Under the pieces are notes generated by a model. The model ran no database searches. It had not been told where the DNA came from and was given only the letters and a program-made list of their open reading frames with translations. A stretch of 64,000 bases of DNA. Source: Sphaerulina vaccinii. Lineage: Eukaryota > Ascomycota > Dothideomycetes > Mycosphaerellales > Mycosphaerellaceae. Position 1 is the first letter of the stretch. Each line of letters begins with the position of its first letter. The DNA is taken from positions 2,046,001-2,110,000 of the forward strand of contig JAKUDP010000003.1 in NCBI GenBank assembly GCA_022570795.1, written 5' to 3'. Made by a program: the position numbers and the translations under genes. This document shows, piece after piece, positions 54,272 to 63,934 of the stretch.

Positions 54272-54808
54272 TGCGAGCTTGAAATGATGTTGAGTAACTT
54301 ACGGTATCGAAGCTCCATGCCGGCCGACTGAGTGCTAGCAGATCATGACTTATCACACAAGCAGATCGAAGGCAGCTTTGGAGACATAGCTTAACAACAA
54401 TGCAGATCTCGTACGTCCAAAAACACAGCAACCAAAATTTCAAAAGGATCGAATTCCAACCAAAGGTGCAAAAGAGCGTTGGGTAAGATCCTATAGTCAC
54501 GATCAAAACCCAATAATTCTTCCAGGGACAACACCAGTCGTAGAACGGGTGTTGAAACCGAAACTATTACGAGTGGACCTGACGCATTGTAAAATAAAGG
54601 ATTGGCGCGCAGATTCTCACTTGACCTCACCGTCCACCGGAGATGTGAGTCTGTTGTCATGCGAGTTAGTCAGCAAGAATTCGTCAAAAATATGACTACT
54701 CATATGCGGGTAATCCCTTCCGCTCCCGCTTGAGTGAAGCTCAATTGCTCCTTCCTATCAACTTCCCAACTAGCACATGCACTATTGAACACAGTATGCA
54801 ACCACTCC
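54272..54808. other. convergent spacer
   Basis: This is the 3' flanks of the small helical protein gene and the PhyH gene. Nothing else was recognised. Confidence 0.45.
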
Positions 54809-55749
54809 TCAGTCCTGGTGCGTGAATCCAACACCATCTCCGCTACCCATCGAGATCAGACGCTGCTTCATGGCCTCTGCCAGATGACTCATGTCCCCAG
54901 GTAGATTCGTGAAATCAGCGTCTGCTGCCCAAGACCTTATCCCGTGCTGTAAAATGTTCCGAGCTCGTTCTGGATCCGATTTCGTGATGCCCATGCTGCC
55001 GTGCAATGTCATGCGCTCCATCTTGCTGTCATATACACCTCGATGCAGGATGTTATTGTTGTAGAATACGACATCACCCGCTCGCATCTTGACTACCAGT
55101 TGTCCTGGCATATCGTCCTCGAATGGGTCAGCACCGCGCTCCATGTCTGTCCTGATACGCTTGTGAGAGCCAGGAACCACTACCAGCGAGCTATCTTCGT
55201 ACAGTGCCAGATTCCATTGTGCGTGGATGACAGGCTCTTGGAGCAGTCGCAGCTCTTCTTGGGGCGATGCATCAGGTCCGATGTTATCACGATGCCATCT
55301 CAAAGCAAATTCATGATCCGGCCTGCAGAGCATGTTATATAGTTCGAGGACTAGATCATCCTTGGAGCAACCGAGGAGCTTGAGGACCACGCCTATGATC
55401 TTGTCGTTGAAATATGACTCTGCGAAGATATCTCTATCTTGCATATCTGGGTGTAATAGATGCTGTACCTGAGATGACCAGTAAATCATTATAGCTCTTC
55501 TCGCACCAGCCAGCAGTCTCTGCTTACTCCCCATATGCCATGCTGCTTTGCATCTTCTGCATTCCAAGGAGGAAATTGCTTTGGTAGAGTCCTCACGAAG
55601 GGCCACTGTCCCGATCTTGCTTGCTCGACTGTACGTTGACAAGCGACACGATATCGCTCCAGCTCATCAGCAGAAAGCAGCTGAGGCACTCTCACGAAGC
55701 CATCACGGTCCAATGAAGCTCTGAGCTCTTCAGCTGAGATCGACGCCAT
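54809..55749 (-). CDS. phytanoyl-CoA dioxygenase (PhyH) family protein
   Basis: Two exons on the minus strand (55749-55528, 55468-54809; 59 nt phase-0 intron) give 293 aa. The N-terminus (LRASLDRDGFVRVPQLLSADELERYR) is the typical PhyH opening. The iron-binding pair is in LRWHRDNIGPD (H-x-D), and the distal histidine in NNNILHRGVYD. The 2-oxoglutarate-binding arginine probably lies in MERMTLHGS or nearby. VVVPGSHKR is a further family mark. The family uses Fe(II) and 2-oxoglutarate to hydroxylate varied small molecules. No PTS1 is present (end THQD), so classical peroxisomal phytanoyl-CoA breakdown is unlikely. It is divergent from the Edc1-like gene. Confidence 0.9.
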
Positions 55750-56161
55750 TGGGGAGGCTTGGTCTTTGTAGTGAAGAACAAAGAAAGGCGCAGCAGCATC
55801 GGCAAAGCACGGGCGGCATGGGCGAAGTGAGCCAAGAATCATCTGAGACGGACTTCGTCATACCAGCCATCTCGACCTCTCCTCGACACCACACCGACAC
55901 CACCGACTCCTCAAGTGCGACACTCTGCGAGACCTCACCCTCGAAGTCTCCTGCAACAACACCTGTCGACCCTATTCTATACCACACAAATGTCTACGCA
56001 CGCCTCACAATCACAAACCACACAACAACAACAACCACCACCTTGGTACATCACTTACGACTCCGAACTGCGACCGCGATTACTACCACCTTGCGTTGCT
56101 TTAGACACCGTTCAAACCACGATATTTTCAATTCCCCCGCTCTGGAGCGACATACGCAGCG
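55750..56161. other. divergent promoter region of the PhyH and Edc1-like genes
   Basis: A/C-rich leader with CAACAACA and CACCAC runs before the ATG at 56162. No other feature was seen. Confidence 0.5.
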
Positions 56162-57568
56162 ATGGCCGACTACATGAGTGAAACTGCGCCTGGCGCAGAA
56201 CAAGGGAACTACCTCCAGTCCACACCTTCTGGACCAAAGCGCAACAACCGAAACCGCAAGAACAACCACTATGCTCAGGTCGACGGTGCCATGTCCGATG
56301 GCGCGCTCGTTAACCCCGCTCTTTCTCCGCGACCTAGAAAGGCGAAACAACAACGACAAAGCGTTGCGATAGCGCCAACACAACAGCAACACGACAACAT
56401 GGGTCAAGGAAATGCTCAGCGAGCGCGACCAGTATCTTATGCAGGCGGAAGAGTGCCAGCGACGCCTGCGAAAGAGCAAGCATATGCCGGACCTACATTT
56501 CAGGCTTCACCGGCGGCCTCTTCGTTACCTATGCCGAAGTTCTCCAAATCCGTGCCGAATGCTGGTATGCGAGGGAGCTTGTCAGCAAGATTGGCAGCGG
56601 AGAAGAAATCCGATGGAGAACAATCATCTCCCGAGACAGACAGCGCTGCGCCGGCTCTCCCTCCACGAGACGCCATGAACTCCCCTTTGGACCTGTTCTT
56701 CAACGCGGACCGAGAAGAGAAGGCAAGAAGTGGGAGTGGCTCGCTTTCTCCAGAGATGGCAAGAAGGTCACAGCCACCCGCGAGTCAGGCCTTTGGTCCG
56801 AAGAGTCAGAGCATCTTACTGAATGATGTGAATGGAGACATGGACATGCCCAGTCCCCGCACCATACCTACGAACAACGAGCGACCACATATAGTACACA
56901 GAACTGTGTCATCTCCTGGGGCGCCGCAACAGGTCGACTACCAAAGCGAAGCACAGCGACTCGCTAGCACGCAGAAGCTCAAGAGTATGCTGTGGTCCAC
57001 TGCGGGTCGTCCTACGAACACATCCAACTCCTCACAACTGCGTACGCCATCCGGATCTGCGTCGCCAAATGGCTACTTCAACTCTCCTTCGCCTTTCAAC
57101 CGTCCTGGAACGGATTCGAGACATAGTTCGGGTCCATCGACTCCTCAACCCACCTACGAACAACAACAGCAAGACAACTACTCCTTGCACTACGGTAACA
57201 AGAATCTTTCGCCCTTATTCAAGGCTTCGCGTTCCGAAACACCACCGCGGCCTTCTTCACTTCGTCAAGAGGTAGCCAGCGATACCTCATCCGACCGCGA
57301 TTCCGGTGTAGCGATTGGCGACCCATACAGTCCGAATACACAAGCTCGTAATTACCTCCACCATACAGCACGCGCTGCGGCTCCGATCGAAATGCCTCAG
57401 TTCCCTTTCAACAATCATCCTTCTTCTTTCCACGGTCCCTCTATTGGTTCTTCTACACAACCTGTGAATGCGCAGCATGGCGTACCAGCGCAGGCCGCGA
57501 ATACGAGTAGTAATGGGAACGACTTACGAGACATGAGCGCAGATTTACGACGAATGTTGAGGATCTGA
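56162..57568 (+). CDS. Edc1/PNRC-like proline-rich protein (mRNA decapping activator type)
   Basis: Single exon, 468 aa, largely disordered and rich in Ser, Pro, Asn and Gln. The conserved core is YAGPTFQASPAASSLPMPKF followed by SKSVP (about residues 100-125). This is the PNRC/Edc1 motif whose short proline-rich segment binds Dcp1 and whose neighbouring activation motif stimulates Dcp2. SPLDLFFNADREEKAR is a second conserved block in fungal homologues. An Arg-rich N-terminus (PKRNNRNRKNN) may contact RNA. The C-terminus (DLRDMSADLRRMLRI) is a short amphipathic helix. It likely acts in cytoplasmic mRNA turnover; many databases list such proteins only as proteophosphoglycan-like. Confidence 0.75.
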   Translation: MADYMSETAPGAEQGNYLQSTPSGPKRNNRNRKNNHYAQVDGAMSDGALVNPALSPRPRKAKQQRQSVAIAPTQQQHDNMGQGNAQRARPVSYAGGRVPATPAKEQAYAGPTFQASPAASSLPMPKFSKSVPNAGMRGSLSARLAAEKKSDGEQSSPETDSAAPALPPRDAMNSPLDLFFNADREEKARSGSGSLSPEMARRSQPPASQAFGPKSQSILLNDVNGDMDMPSPRTIPTNNERPHIVHRTVSSPGAPQQVDYQSEAQRLASTQKLKSMLWSTAGRPTNTSNSSQLRTPSGSASPNGYFNSPSPFNRPGTDSRHSSGPSTPQPTYEQQQQDNYSLHYGNKNLSPLFKASRSETPPRPSSLRQEVASDTSSDRDSGVAIGDPYSPNTQARNYLHHTARAAAPIEMPQFPFNNHPSSFHGPSIGSSTQPVNAQHGVPAQAANTSSNGNDLRDMSADLRRMLRI

Positions 57569-58943
57569 CTGCATTGTCATCTTGGAGCATTTGGGAGGCT
57601 TTATAGAGTCCTTTTTTTGCTATTGAGCATAGCGAGGCGTTTGGTGGCAGACTCTGTTTGATGCTGCATTAGGTGGAATGCATGGGGACAGCTCGGTGGG
57701 CATGGTTTCGGTCGATCTTGTGAGAACTTCTTGTTCTACAGACGGAGCATTGCATGGCCTGGAGAGCATTGAACGCTCACGATATTCGATCACGACTTCA
57801 GTGTGTTACGAGTACTCAGGAGCACCACTCGTTTGAGCTCTTCCATATGTAGATATATCTGGAGATGTGGATCTTAGGATGGAACGGAGCGCACCTGGTT
57901 GCTGCTCCTGGAGGATGGAGGAATTACATAGAAGACCAACTCTTGTCACTCTCTCACTCCGGCTCCATCGATGAACAGCCGCAAGGTAAGCCTTCAAACA
58001 TGTCTGTGCATGGACGTCCATATGCAAGTGTGCAAAGGAACCAAACGAGAAGCAAAACGATTGCCTGCAGCAACCAGGAGTGAACGCACGATCAGCTGGC
58101 CAAGTATTTACTCTTGATAGCTACAATGTTTCAGCACTATGTCGAGCGTTAGCTATCCCACGACTTACTGACTATTCCACTGAACCAAGATTGACCATTG
58201 AGACTGGACGATTCTTAGACATACAAGGACCTCAATCCAAGCCACTTGCCTCATAGAACAGGAAGCACGGCCTGGAAAAGAGTGGACAAGAGAGCAAAAC
58301 AATGGCCACTTGGGGCGGTCGGCTTTCTGCAGGGAGGCTCACAAGAGGTCAAGATGGCCTAAGTTGCCCGAGCTGTTAACGGATACTACGCATCAGATAT
58401 ACTGACGACTTACTGGCTATTCCACTAGACCAAGGACGATCGTTAAAGGAGGCCAATACATAACAACTGATATACCTCACTTTGACAGGGGCATTCTATA
58501 AGCAATAGATGATCCCAAAAAGAAAGAGCTAGCTAAAGAGCAAAACAATCGCCACTTAGCAAGTAGCATGCTCAGGACAAACTTTGTCAAGGCCGCGCTG
58601 CCTTCAGGACTCTGATTGCCTGTTAGCTATACCAAGCATCAGCTATGCCGACGACTTGTTGTCTAGCCACTAGACCATGGACGATCGTTGGATTATGGGT
58701 TGTGGGAGTGGTCTATATACTGCCATTGCTGGAGGTGGATCGCCAAGCACGCCATTTGTGCAGATTGCACATCACGTTGCAGCTCCATCTCTCAGCATGT
58801 TGAGAACTGCTTATCTTCGCGTCCGGGGCTATGGCGACAGGTAGTGGATGCATGGCGGACGCGTCTAGCACCTAATCGGAGCAGGCTTATAAGCTTTTAT
58901 AGTCCGGAGCCTGCTGAACTCTTCATGATCAGGCTAAGCAGCA
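57569..58943. other. intergenic with tandem repeat array
   Basis: See the 246 bp repeat at 58033-58700. The rest shows no gene. TTATAAGC at 58886-58893 may serve as a TATA box for the MFS gene, about 58 bases before its ATG. Confidence 0.45.
58033..58700 (-). repeat. tandem ~246 bp repeat with tRNA-type A box, three units
   Basis: Two landmarks alternate. AGCAAAACAAT.GCC.CTT recurs near 58048, 58295 and 58541 (steps of about 247). GACGACTTACTG.CTATTCCACTAGACCAAGGACGATCGTT-like sequence recurs at 58161, 58404 and 58650 (steps of 243 and 246). Read on the minus strand the latter contains TTGGTCTAGTGG, a tRNA A box, preceded by GTCC and followed by AAGTCGTC. B boxes are absent or degenerate. 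Diverged copies lie at 53.4-53.7 kb and, in part, at 33.8 kb. Confidence 0.8.
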
Positions 58944-60642
58944 ATGGTCGAAGAGAAGGAGCAAAAGCGTTTTGGACCTCTTGGAATTCTCAAAGAGATC
59001 GTCAACTGGTACCCGTCTGAGTATCCAGTTGAGGAGCGGAAGTTGCTCTTCAAGCTCGATGTATCGATTCTGGTCTTCGCTTGCTTGTGTTTCTTCGTCA
59101 AGTACCTGGATCAGACGAACATCAGCAATGCCGTGAGTAGAACAAACAGAAACATGAGGATGATGTGTACAGCTGACATTATTTAAAAAGTACGTCAGCG
59201 GCCTGAAAGAAGACTTCAACCTATACGGCAACGAACTCAACTATCTCAACGTATGCTACTTCACAGCCTACGTCCTCTTCCAAATCCCCGGTCTCCTCCT
59301 CATCTCCCGCCCAAACCTAGCCCGATGGCTCCTCCCAAGTCTCGAAATCCTCTGGGGAATCGTGACTTTCGCGCAGAGCCGCGCGACTAACATAACTCAA
59401 CTCTACGCCATGCGTTTCCTCGTCGGCATGCTCGAAGCACCAGTCTTCGCTGCCACACACTTCATTCTCGGGTCGTGGTACTCTGGCCCGGAGTTGTTCA
59501 AAAGAGCTGGCATGTGGTTTATCTGTAACCCGCTAGGATCGATGGTTAGTGGATATTTGCAGGCTGCTGCATATACGAATCTTGAGGGTGTTGGAGGAAT
59601 GCCCGTGTGGAGATGGCTGTTTATTATTGATGGGATTTTCACTATTCCTGTTGCGATCTTGGGGTTTGTGATCTTTCCTGGTGTGCCGGATAGTCCTAGG
59701 CCGTTCTGTTTGACTGATGGCGATATTCAATTGGCGAAGGAAAGACTGAAGAGCTATGGGATTCGAAGGCCTGGACCGCTGAGTCTGGATGTTTTCAAGA
59801 GGAGTTTGATGAGGTGGCATATCTGGGTGTTTGTGCTTTGTTATATGTGAGTTGGAGGACTGAAGTTGATGCAGTTGCAATCGATGCTGACAATGAAGCT
59901 GCATGATCATCTCCAGCTACCCGAATGCCTACATGAATCTCTGGCTCAAGGCAGAAGGTTACTCTGTAGTACAGATCAACCAGCTGCCTACAGTTACAAT
60001 GGCGATCCAGATCTTGTCATCCTGGCTCGGGAGCACATTGGCTGCAGTTTGGCCTGTATGGACACTGTACACATTCGGCTCTGCATGCTGCCTCTTCTCG
60101 ACACTGTGCATGTGTATCTGGGAGATCCCAACAGGACTGAAGTAAGCTCGGCAAATTCTGAGTGTGAGGAGACGGCTGACACAACACAGGTTCTTTGCAT
60201 GGTATCTGTTTGGAACTGCTGGCATGCTGTCGCCCATTCTATACTCAACAGTCAACACGATTGTTAAGGACGACTCTGAAGAACGGGCATTGATCATGGG
60301 TGAGGCCAGAGAGTCTCGTTATCTGCATCCGCTAGCATGCTGACCTGAAGCACAGGCTCGATGATGACATTTGGCTACTCGTTCAACATCTGGGTTCCGC
60401 TATTATTGTTTCCAACAGCAGGCTACAACGGTGCGCCACGATGGCGTAAGGGCTGGCCGGTCACATTCGTGTTCTTCTTCCTGCTGTGGGCTGGCTTCGT
60501 CGCCGCAGTGGTGTTGCATCGGAGGAAGCGAAAGGGCCAAGCAGATAACGATCTCGCTGAGCTCTCGGAAGGTGACATTGGCGCTGGAGAGTCTGTGGAG
60601 GCTGTGATTGTGCCCACGAAGCAGGCACACGACAAAGATTGA
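58944..60642 (+). CDS. MFS transporter, ACS/Dal5 family (Liz1/Fen2 vitamin-type)
   Basis: Five exons (58944-59132, 59191-59846, 59917-60141, 60190-60299, 60356-60642) give 488 aa. EIVNWYPSEYPVEERKLLFK opens the protein, then ILVFACLCFFVKYLDQTNIS (TM1), NELNYLNVCYFTAYVLFQIP (TM2), QLYAMRFLVGMLEAPVFAAT (TM4) and WFICNPLGSMVSGYLQAAAY. This sequence is typical of the pantothenate/biotin-type branch of the anion-cation symporter family. Twelve membrane helices are expected. It probably imports a vitamin or similar carboxylate by proton symport at the plasma membrane. All junctions are GT-AG and rebuild family motifs. Exon 2 shifts from C-rich to G/T-rich near 59470. Confidence 0.9.
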
Positions 60643-60776
60643 TGAAAAGAGTCAAAGATGTGCGATCTAGCTCTAAATGTTCTAGCTGGACTATCGTCAT
60701 CGTTGTGCATGAGCCATTGTGGCGCCCTGCATGAGTCGCGATGCCTGCATGCGGTAACTGTATTGTACTTCATTCT

Positions 60777-62888
60777 TCACAGCTTGCTCTTCGGCTGTAC
60801 CAGTTTCTCTACCTCTGCGAACTGGTAGTAGAAGTTCAAGCAGTCCTTATTTGCCAAAGTGTCAGAAGGCTTGATGGTGTTTCCACTGACAATCTGTTTC
60901 ACAGGCAGCTCCACCTTCTTCAGATTGATGGTAGTAGGAATCTCAGGCGTCTCGAAGATATATCTTGGCACACATCTCCTGCCGCAGTCTCGTGCAATGG
61001 CATCTTTGACTCTCTTCACGAGATCTGGAGTGAACTTCTTGCCTGGCTTCATCAGGAGGAAGAGCATGACACTCTCATCTTGATCCCGAGGACGACGCTG
61101 GCCGACACAGATACTGTCCTGAATCTCGTCTGGAAAGCTATTGTCCAGAGAGTTGTATATCTCTGCACTGCCGAAGCGTACACCAGACGGGTTGAGTACG
61201 CCATCTGATCGGCCAAGGACGTGTATGCCACCAGTCTTTGGATGTTGCGAGATGAAGTCTCCATGAGTCCAGACATCGTCATACTTGGCAAAGTAGCTGT
61301 TGAAGTACTTCTCACCATTCTCATCACCCCAGAACTTGACAGGCTGAGTGGGGAAGCCTTTCGTACAACAAAGTTCACCTGCTTCTCCTGGTGGTAAGGC
61401 CTTTCCTTTGACACCTTTACCGCCTTCGATCGTCTGATCGTAGGCTTCGACTTTCATGCCCAGACCAGGACCAACTGTGCCGCCGCAATATACAGGTTGC
61501 ATCTGGTTGCCCATAGCTAAGCATGCTGCTAGATCTGTGCCACCAGAGATGTTATCAAGCTGGACTTGCGGTGGAAAGCCTTGATCATAGAACCACTCAA
61601 ATTGTGCTTCTGACAAGACCATTCCAGTGCTAGTCACTCGCCGAAGACGGCTGAGGTCAACAACATCGCGTGGTAGCACAGGTGGCTTTGCTGTTGCCAG
61701 TGTTTGCATCCATCTCGGCGAGATGCCAAGATCTGAGACCCTCTGGTCCTGCACAAGCTTCAAGAAGGAGGTCAGATCTGGCTGGAATGGCGAACCATCA
61801 TATAGCACTGTTCGAGCACCATTGACTAGGGAGAGAATGCTGCTGAGGTACATGATCCAGCCAGTAGTGGTGAACTGCAAAACGCAGAGCTGATCAGGTG
61901 GAATCGCGGCCATGTCGCGATGCAGATTGCCTTCTTTGCGGCTGTTCAGCAGGACGCCGCCAACATTGTGAACGATACACTTTGGCTGTCCAGTTGTGCC
62001 AGACGAGTACACGATCAGGAAAGGGTCGCCGAAATCTATGCGATCAAAGTGAAGTTCCTTGTCTTCTTTTGCTGCAGTGAGGAAGAACTCAAGAGCTTCG
62101 GCATCTCGCACCTTCGAGACGTCCTTTGGCCTGCTCTGTGTCCTAGGCATGCTGACAATGCTTTCGAAGTCGGAGACGCCATCCATGCCGCTCACGATCT
62201 CATTCATCTTCGGCCTGAGATCGATAGTCTTGCCATTGTACAAAGCCCAATCGTCCATAAAGACGAACTTAGGTTTGATCTGCCGTAGTCTGTCAAGTAT
62301 GCCTTTCGTGCCCATATCAGTCGATGAAGATGAGAAGATGCCACCAAGAGCAGTCGTCGCCAGGAATACTACCAATGTGTCGACACTGTTTGAAGCGACA
62401 ATGGCGACGCGGTCGCCTTTCTCTACTCCTCGGGCTCTCATGGCATTCGAGAGGTAGCCAGTCCTGTCTCGCAACTCTTCCCAAGTGACATTTCGAATCT
62501 CGGTCCCGCCCTCGCGAGCTTCAACACACGCCACTCGCTCATCGTCCTTACGATATGTGGTTCGTTTGCTGGGGTTCTTGGGATCTGGCGAGAATAGCAG
62601 ATTCTCCGCAAAGTTGATTCTAACGCCCTCGAACCATGGTGGGACAGAGTCCATACGAGCACTCTCGTCAACAACTTGCTTGTACTTGCCTTCATGAATG
62701 AGAGGATGCTGCTGGAATAGTTCTTCATAGAATGCGGCTCTCTGGTCACAACTCCACGCGTGCAGTTCGTTCCAGGTCTCGAGCTTTGTGCCTCGCTTTC
62801 GATTGACCTCTTGCATGAACCTGTATGCTAGGGTACCCTTTGGATTCGGTGGCTCCCATAGTTTACGTGGGATCGTGGTGTCAGCCAT
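60777..62888 (-). CDS. acetoacetyl-CoA synthetase with C-terminal SKL
   Basis: Single exon, 703 aa. WFEGVRINFAENLL is the acetyl/acetoacetyl-CoA synthetase N-terminal motif. The AMP-binding signature is FLIVYSSGTTGQPKCIVH, with TSTGMVLSEAQFEWFY, DNISGGTDLAACLA, YDDVWTHGDFI and GRSDGVLNPSGVRFGSAEIY later. The catalytic lysine lies near TTINLKKVELPVKQIV. The enzyme activates acetoacetate to acetoacetyl-CoA with ATP, feeding sterol or ketone-body metabolism. Length is normal for the family. The last residues QPKSKL form a strong PTS1, so import into peroxisomes is likely, whereas the animal enzyme is cytosolic. It converges on the MFS gene with 134 bases between stops. Confidence 0.93.
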   Translation of the reverse strand: MADTTIPRKLWEPPNPKGTLAYRFMQEVNRKRGTKLETWNELHAWSCDQRAAFYEELFQQHPLIHEGKYKQVVDESARMDSVPPWFEGVRINFAENLLFSPDPKNPSKRTTYRKDDERVACVEAREGGTEIRNVTWEELRDRTGYLSNAMRARGVEKGDRVAIVASNSVDTLVVFLATTALGGIFSSSSTDMGTKGILDRLRQIKPKFVFMDDWALYNGKTIDLRPKMNEIVSGMDGVSDFESIVSMPRTQSRPKDVSKVRDAEALEFFLTAAKEDKELHFDRIDFGDPFLIVYSSGTTGQPKCIVHNVGGVLLNSRKEGNLHRDMAAIPPDQLCVLQFTTTGWIMYLSSILSLVNGARTVLYDGSPFQPDLTSFLKLVQDQRVSDLGISPRWMQTLATAKPPVLPRDVVDLSRLRRVTSTGMVLSEAQFEWFYDQGFPPQVQLDNISGGTDLAACLAMGNQMQPVYCGGTVGPGLGMKVEAYDQTIEGGKGVKGKALPPGEAGELCCTKGFPTQPVKFWGDENGEKYFNSYFAKYDDVWTHGDFISQHPKTGGIHVLGRSDGVLNPSGVRFGSAEIYNSLDNSFPDEIQDSICVGQRRPRDQDESVMLFLLMKPGKKFTPDLVKRVKDAIARDCGRRCVPRYIFETPEIPTTINLKKVELPVKQIVSGNTIKPSDTLANKDCLNFYYQFAEVEKLVQPKSKL

Positions 62889-63373
62889 CGTGGGAAAGGC
62901 TCTTGATTGACGTCAGACCAGAGGAATTGGTGCCTGACAGTAGTGCCGTGGTTGTGTAGATCGAAAAGACTCGACTCGTAACAAACAGGTATATGAAACG
63001 GTTGCTATGAACGCGAGTGTCTTTCACGCAAGGTACGAATGCTTCGTACAATGGCAGTCCAACCACGCCGGGATGAAGAAGTGCGCTAGCCTTACCTCGG
63101 CAATAGCGTCAACTTAAAGCCGGCGTATGAGGGGAGCAGCTCCAGCCCGAAACATCCATCAGCTCCAAACTAGTGTATGGCCACGACTCATGGGCACGAA
63201 AAATCGTCATGTCGACAGTGGCAGCTGCGCAGCCATTATGTCATCGTGCAGATGTGCTGCTGATCAAGTAAGTGAGGAATAAGAGCCCGAGAGCTCCCTG
63301 TTTCTGCATTGTTACACCACACCATCTCCTTGTCATATCCTATTAAAAGAGCATAGCAGAAAAACCTCTCAGT
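62889..63373. other. divergent spacer
   Basis: This is the promoter region between acetoacetyl-CoA synthetase and the Gly/Ser-rich gene. CTATTAAAAG (about 63339) may be a weak TATA element. No other feature was seen. Confidence 0.45.
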
Positions 63374-63934
63374 ATGAACTCCAACAATAACTCCGGCGGC
63401 CGAAGCAGCCACGACTTTGCCCGAGGCGGCAATTCTAGCAATTCCAACAACAACAACTCCAGCTCCAATGGCAGCTCTGGAAGTGGGGGCTCCTCTGGAG
63501 GACCAGGAGGCGGCCTGAGCTCGAACAACAACAGTTCTAGCAGCAGCAATGGTAGCAGTGGCGGCTATGGTGGTGGCTCCTCTAACAACAACAATTCCTC
63601 ATCAAGCAACTCGAGAGGCGGTAACTCTGGCGGCGGATATGGAGGTGGATCTTCAGGAGGTTCGTCTAACAACTATGGCGGCTCAAGCGGTGGAGGTGGA
63701 GGAGGCTATAGCGGCGGCTCTTCCAATAACAACAGCTCCGGTGGTGGTCATGGCGGCGGCTCCTCAGGCGGCTCAGGCGGTGGATCTCGATCGGGAGGCG
63801 GTAGCAGTGGTGGTTCCTCAGGCGGCGGCTCCCGATTCACAACTGACAAGAAGATGGACGTCGCATATGAAGCGGGGTACAAGGACGCCATGGATAAAGT
63901 CAAGAGCGACATGATGCGCAACTTTGGTAACTAA
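63374..63934 (+). CDS. Gly/Ser/Asn-rich low-complexity protein
   Basis: Single exon, 186 aa, ATG at 63374, stop TAA at 63934. About 150 residues are built from GGSSGG, SSNNN and GGYGGG runs with no signal peptide. The last 35 residues are ordered and amphipathic (DKKMDVAYEAGYKDAMDKVKSDMMRNFGN) and may be the only folded part. Composition resembles disordered, phase-separating or wall-associated proteins. The long frames in other registers over the same bases are by-products of the GGC/AGC repeats. Function unknown. Confidence 0.65.
   Translation: MNSNNNSGGRSSHDFARGGNSSNSNNNNSSSNGSSGSGGSSGGPGGGLSSNNNSSSSSNGSSGGYGGGSSNNNNSSSSNSRGGNSGGGYGGGSSGGSSNNYGGSSGGGGGGYSGGSSNNNSSGGGHGGGSSGGSGGGSRSGGGSSGGSSGGGSRFTTDKKMDVAYEAGYKDAMDKVKSDMMRNFGN

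Noticed and set aside
63343..63914. Alternative-frame ORFs (Leu/Pro-rich minus, Ala/Val-rich plus) at the Gly/Ser gene
   Set aside because: They are by-products of the GGC/AGC repeat. The frame from 63374 has the ordered C-terminal segment and a good ATG.
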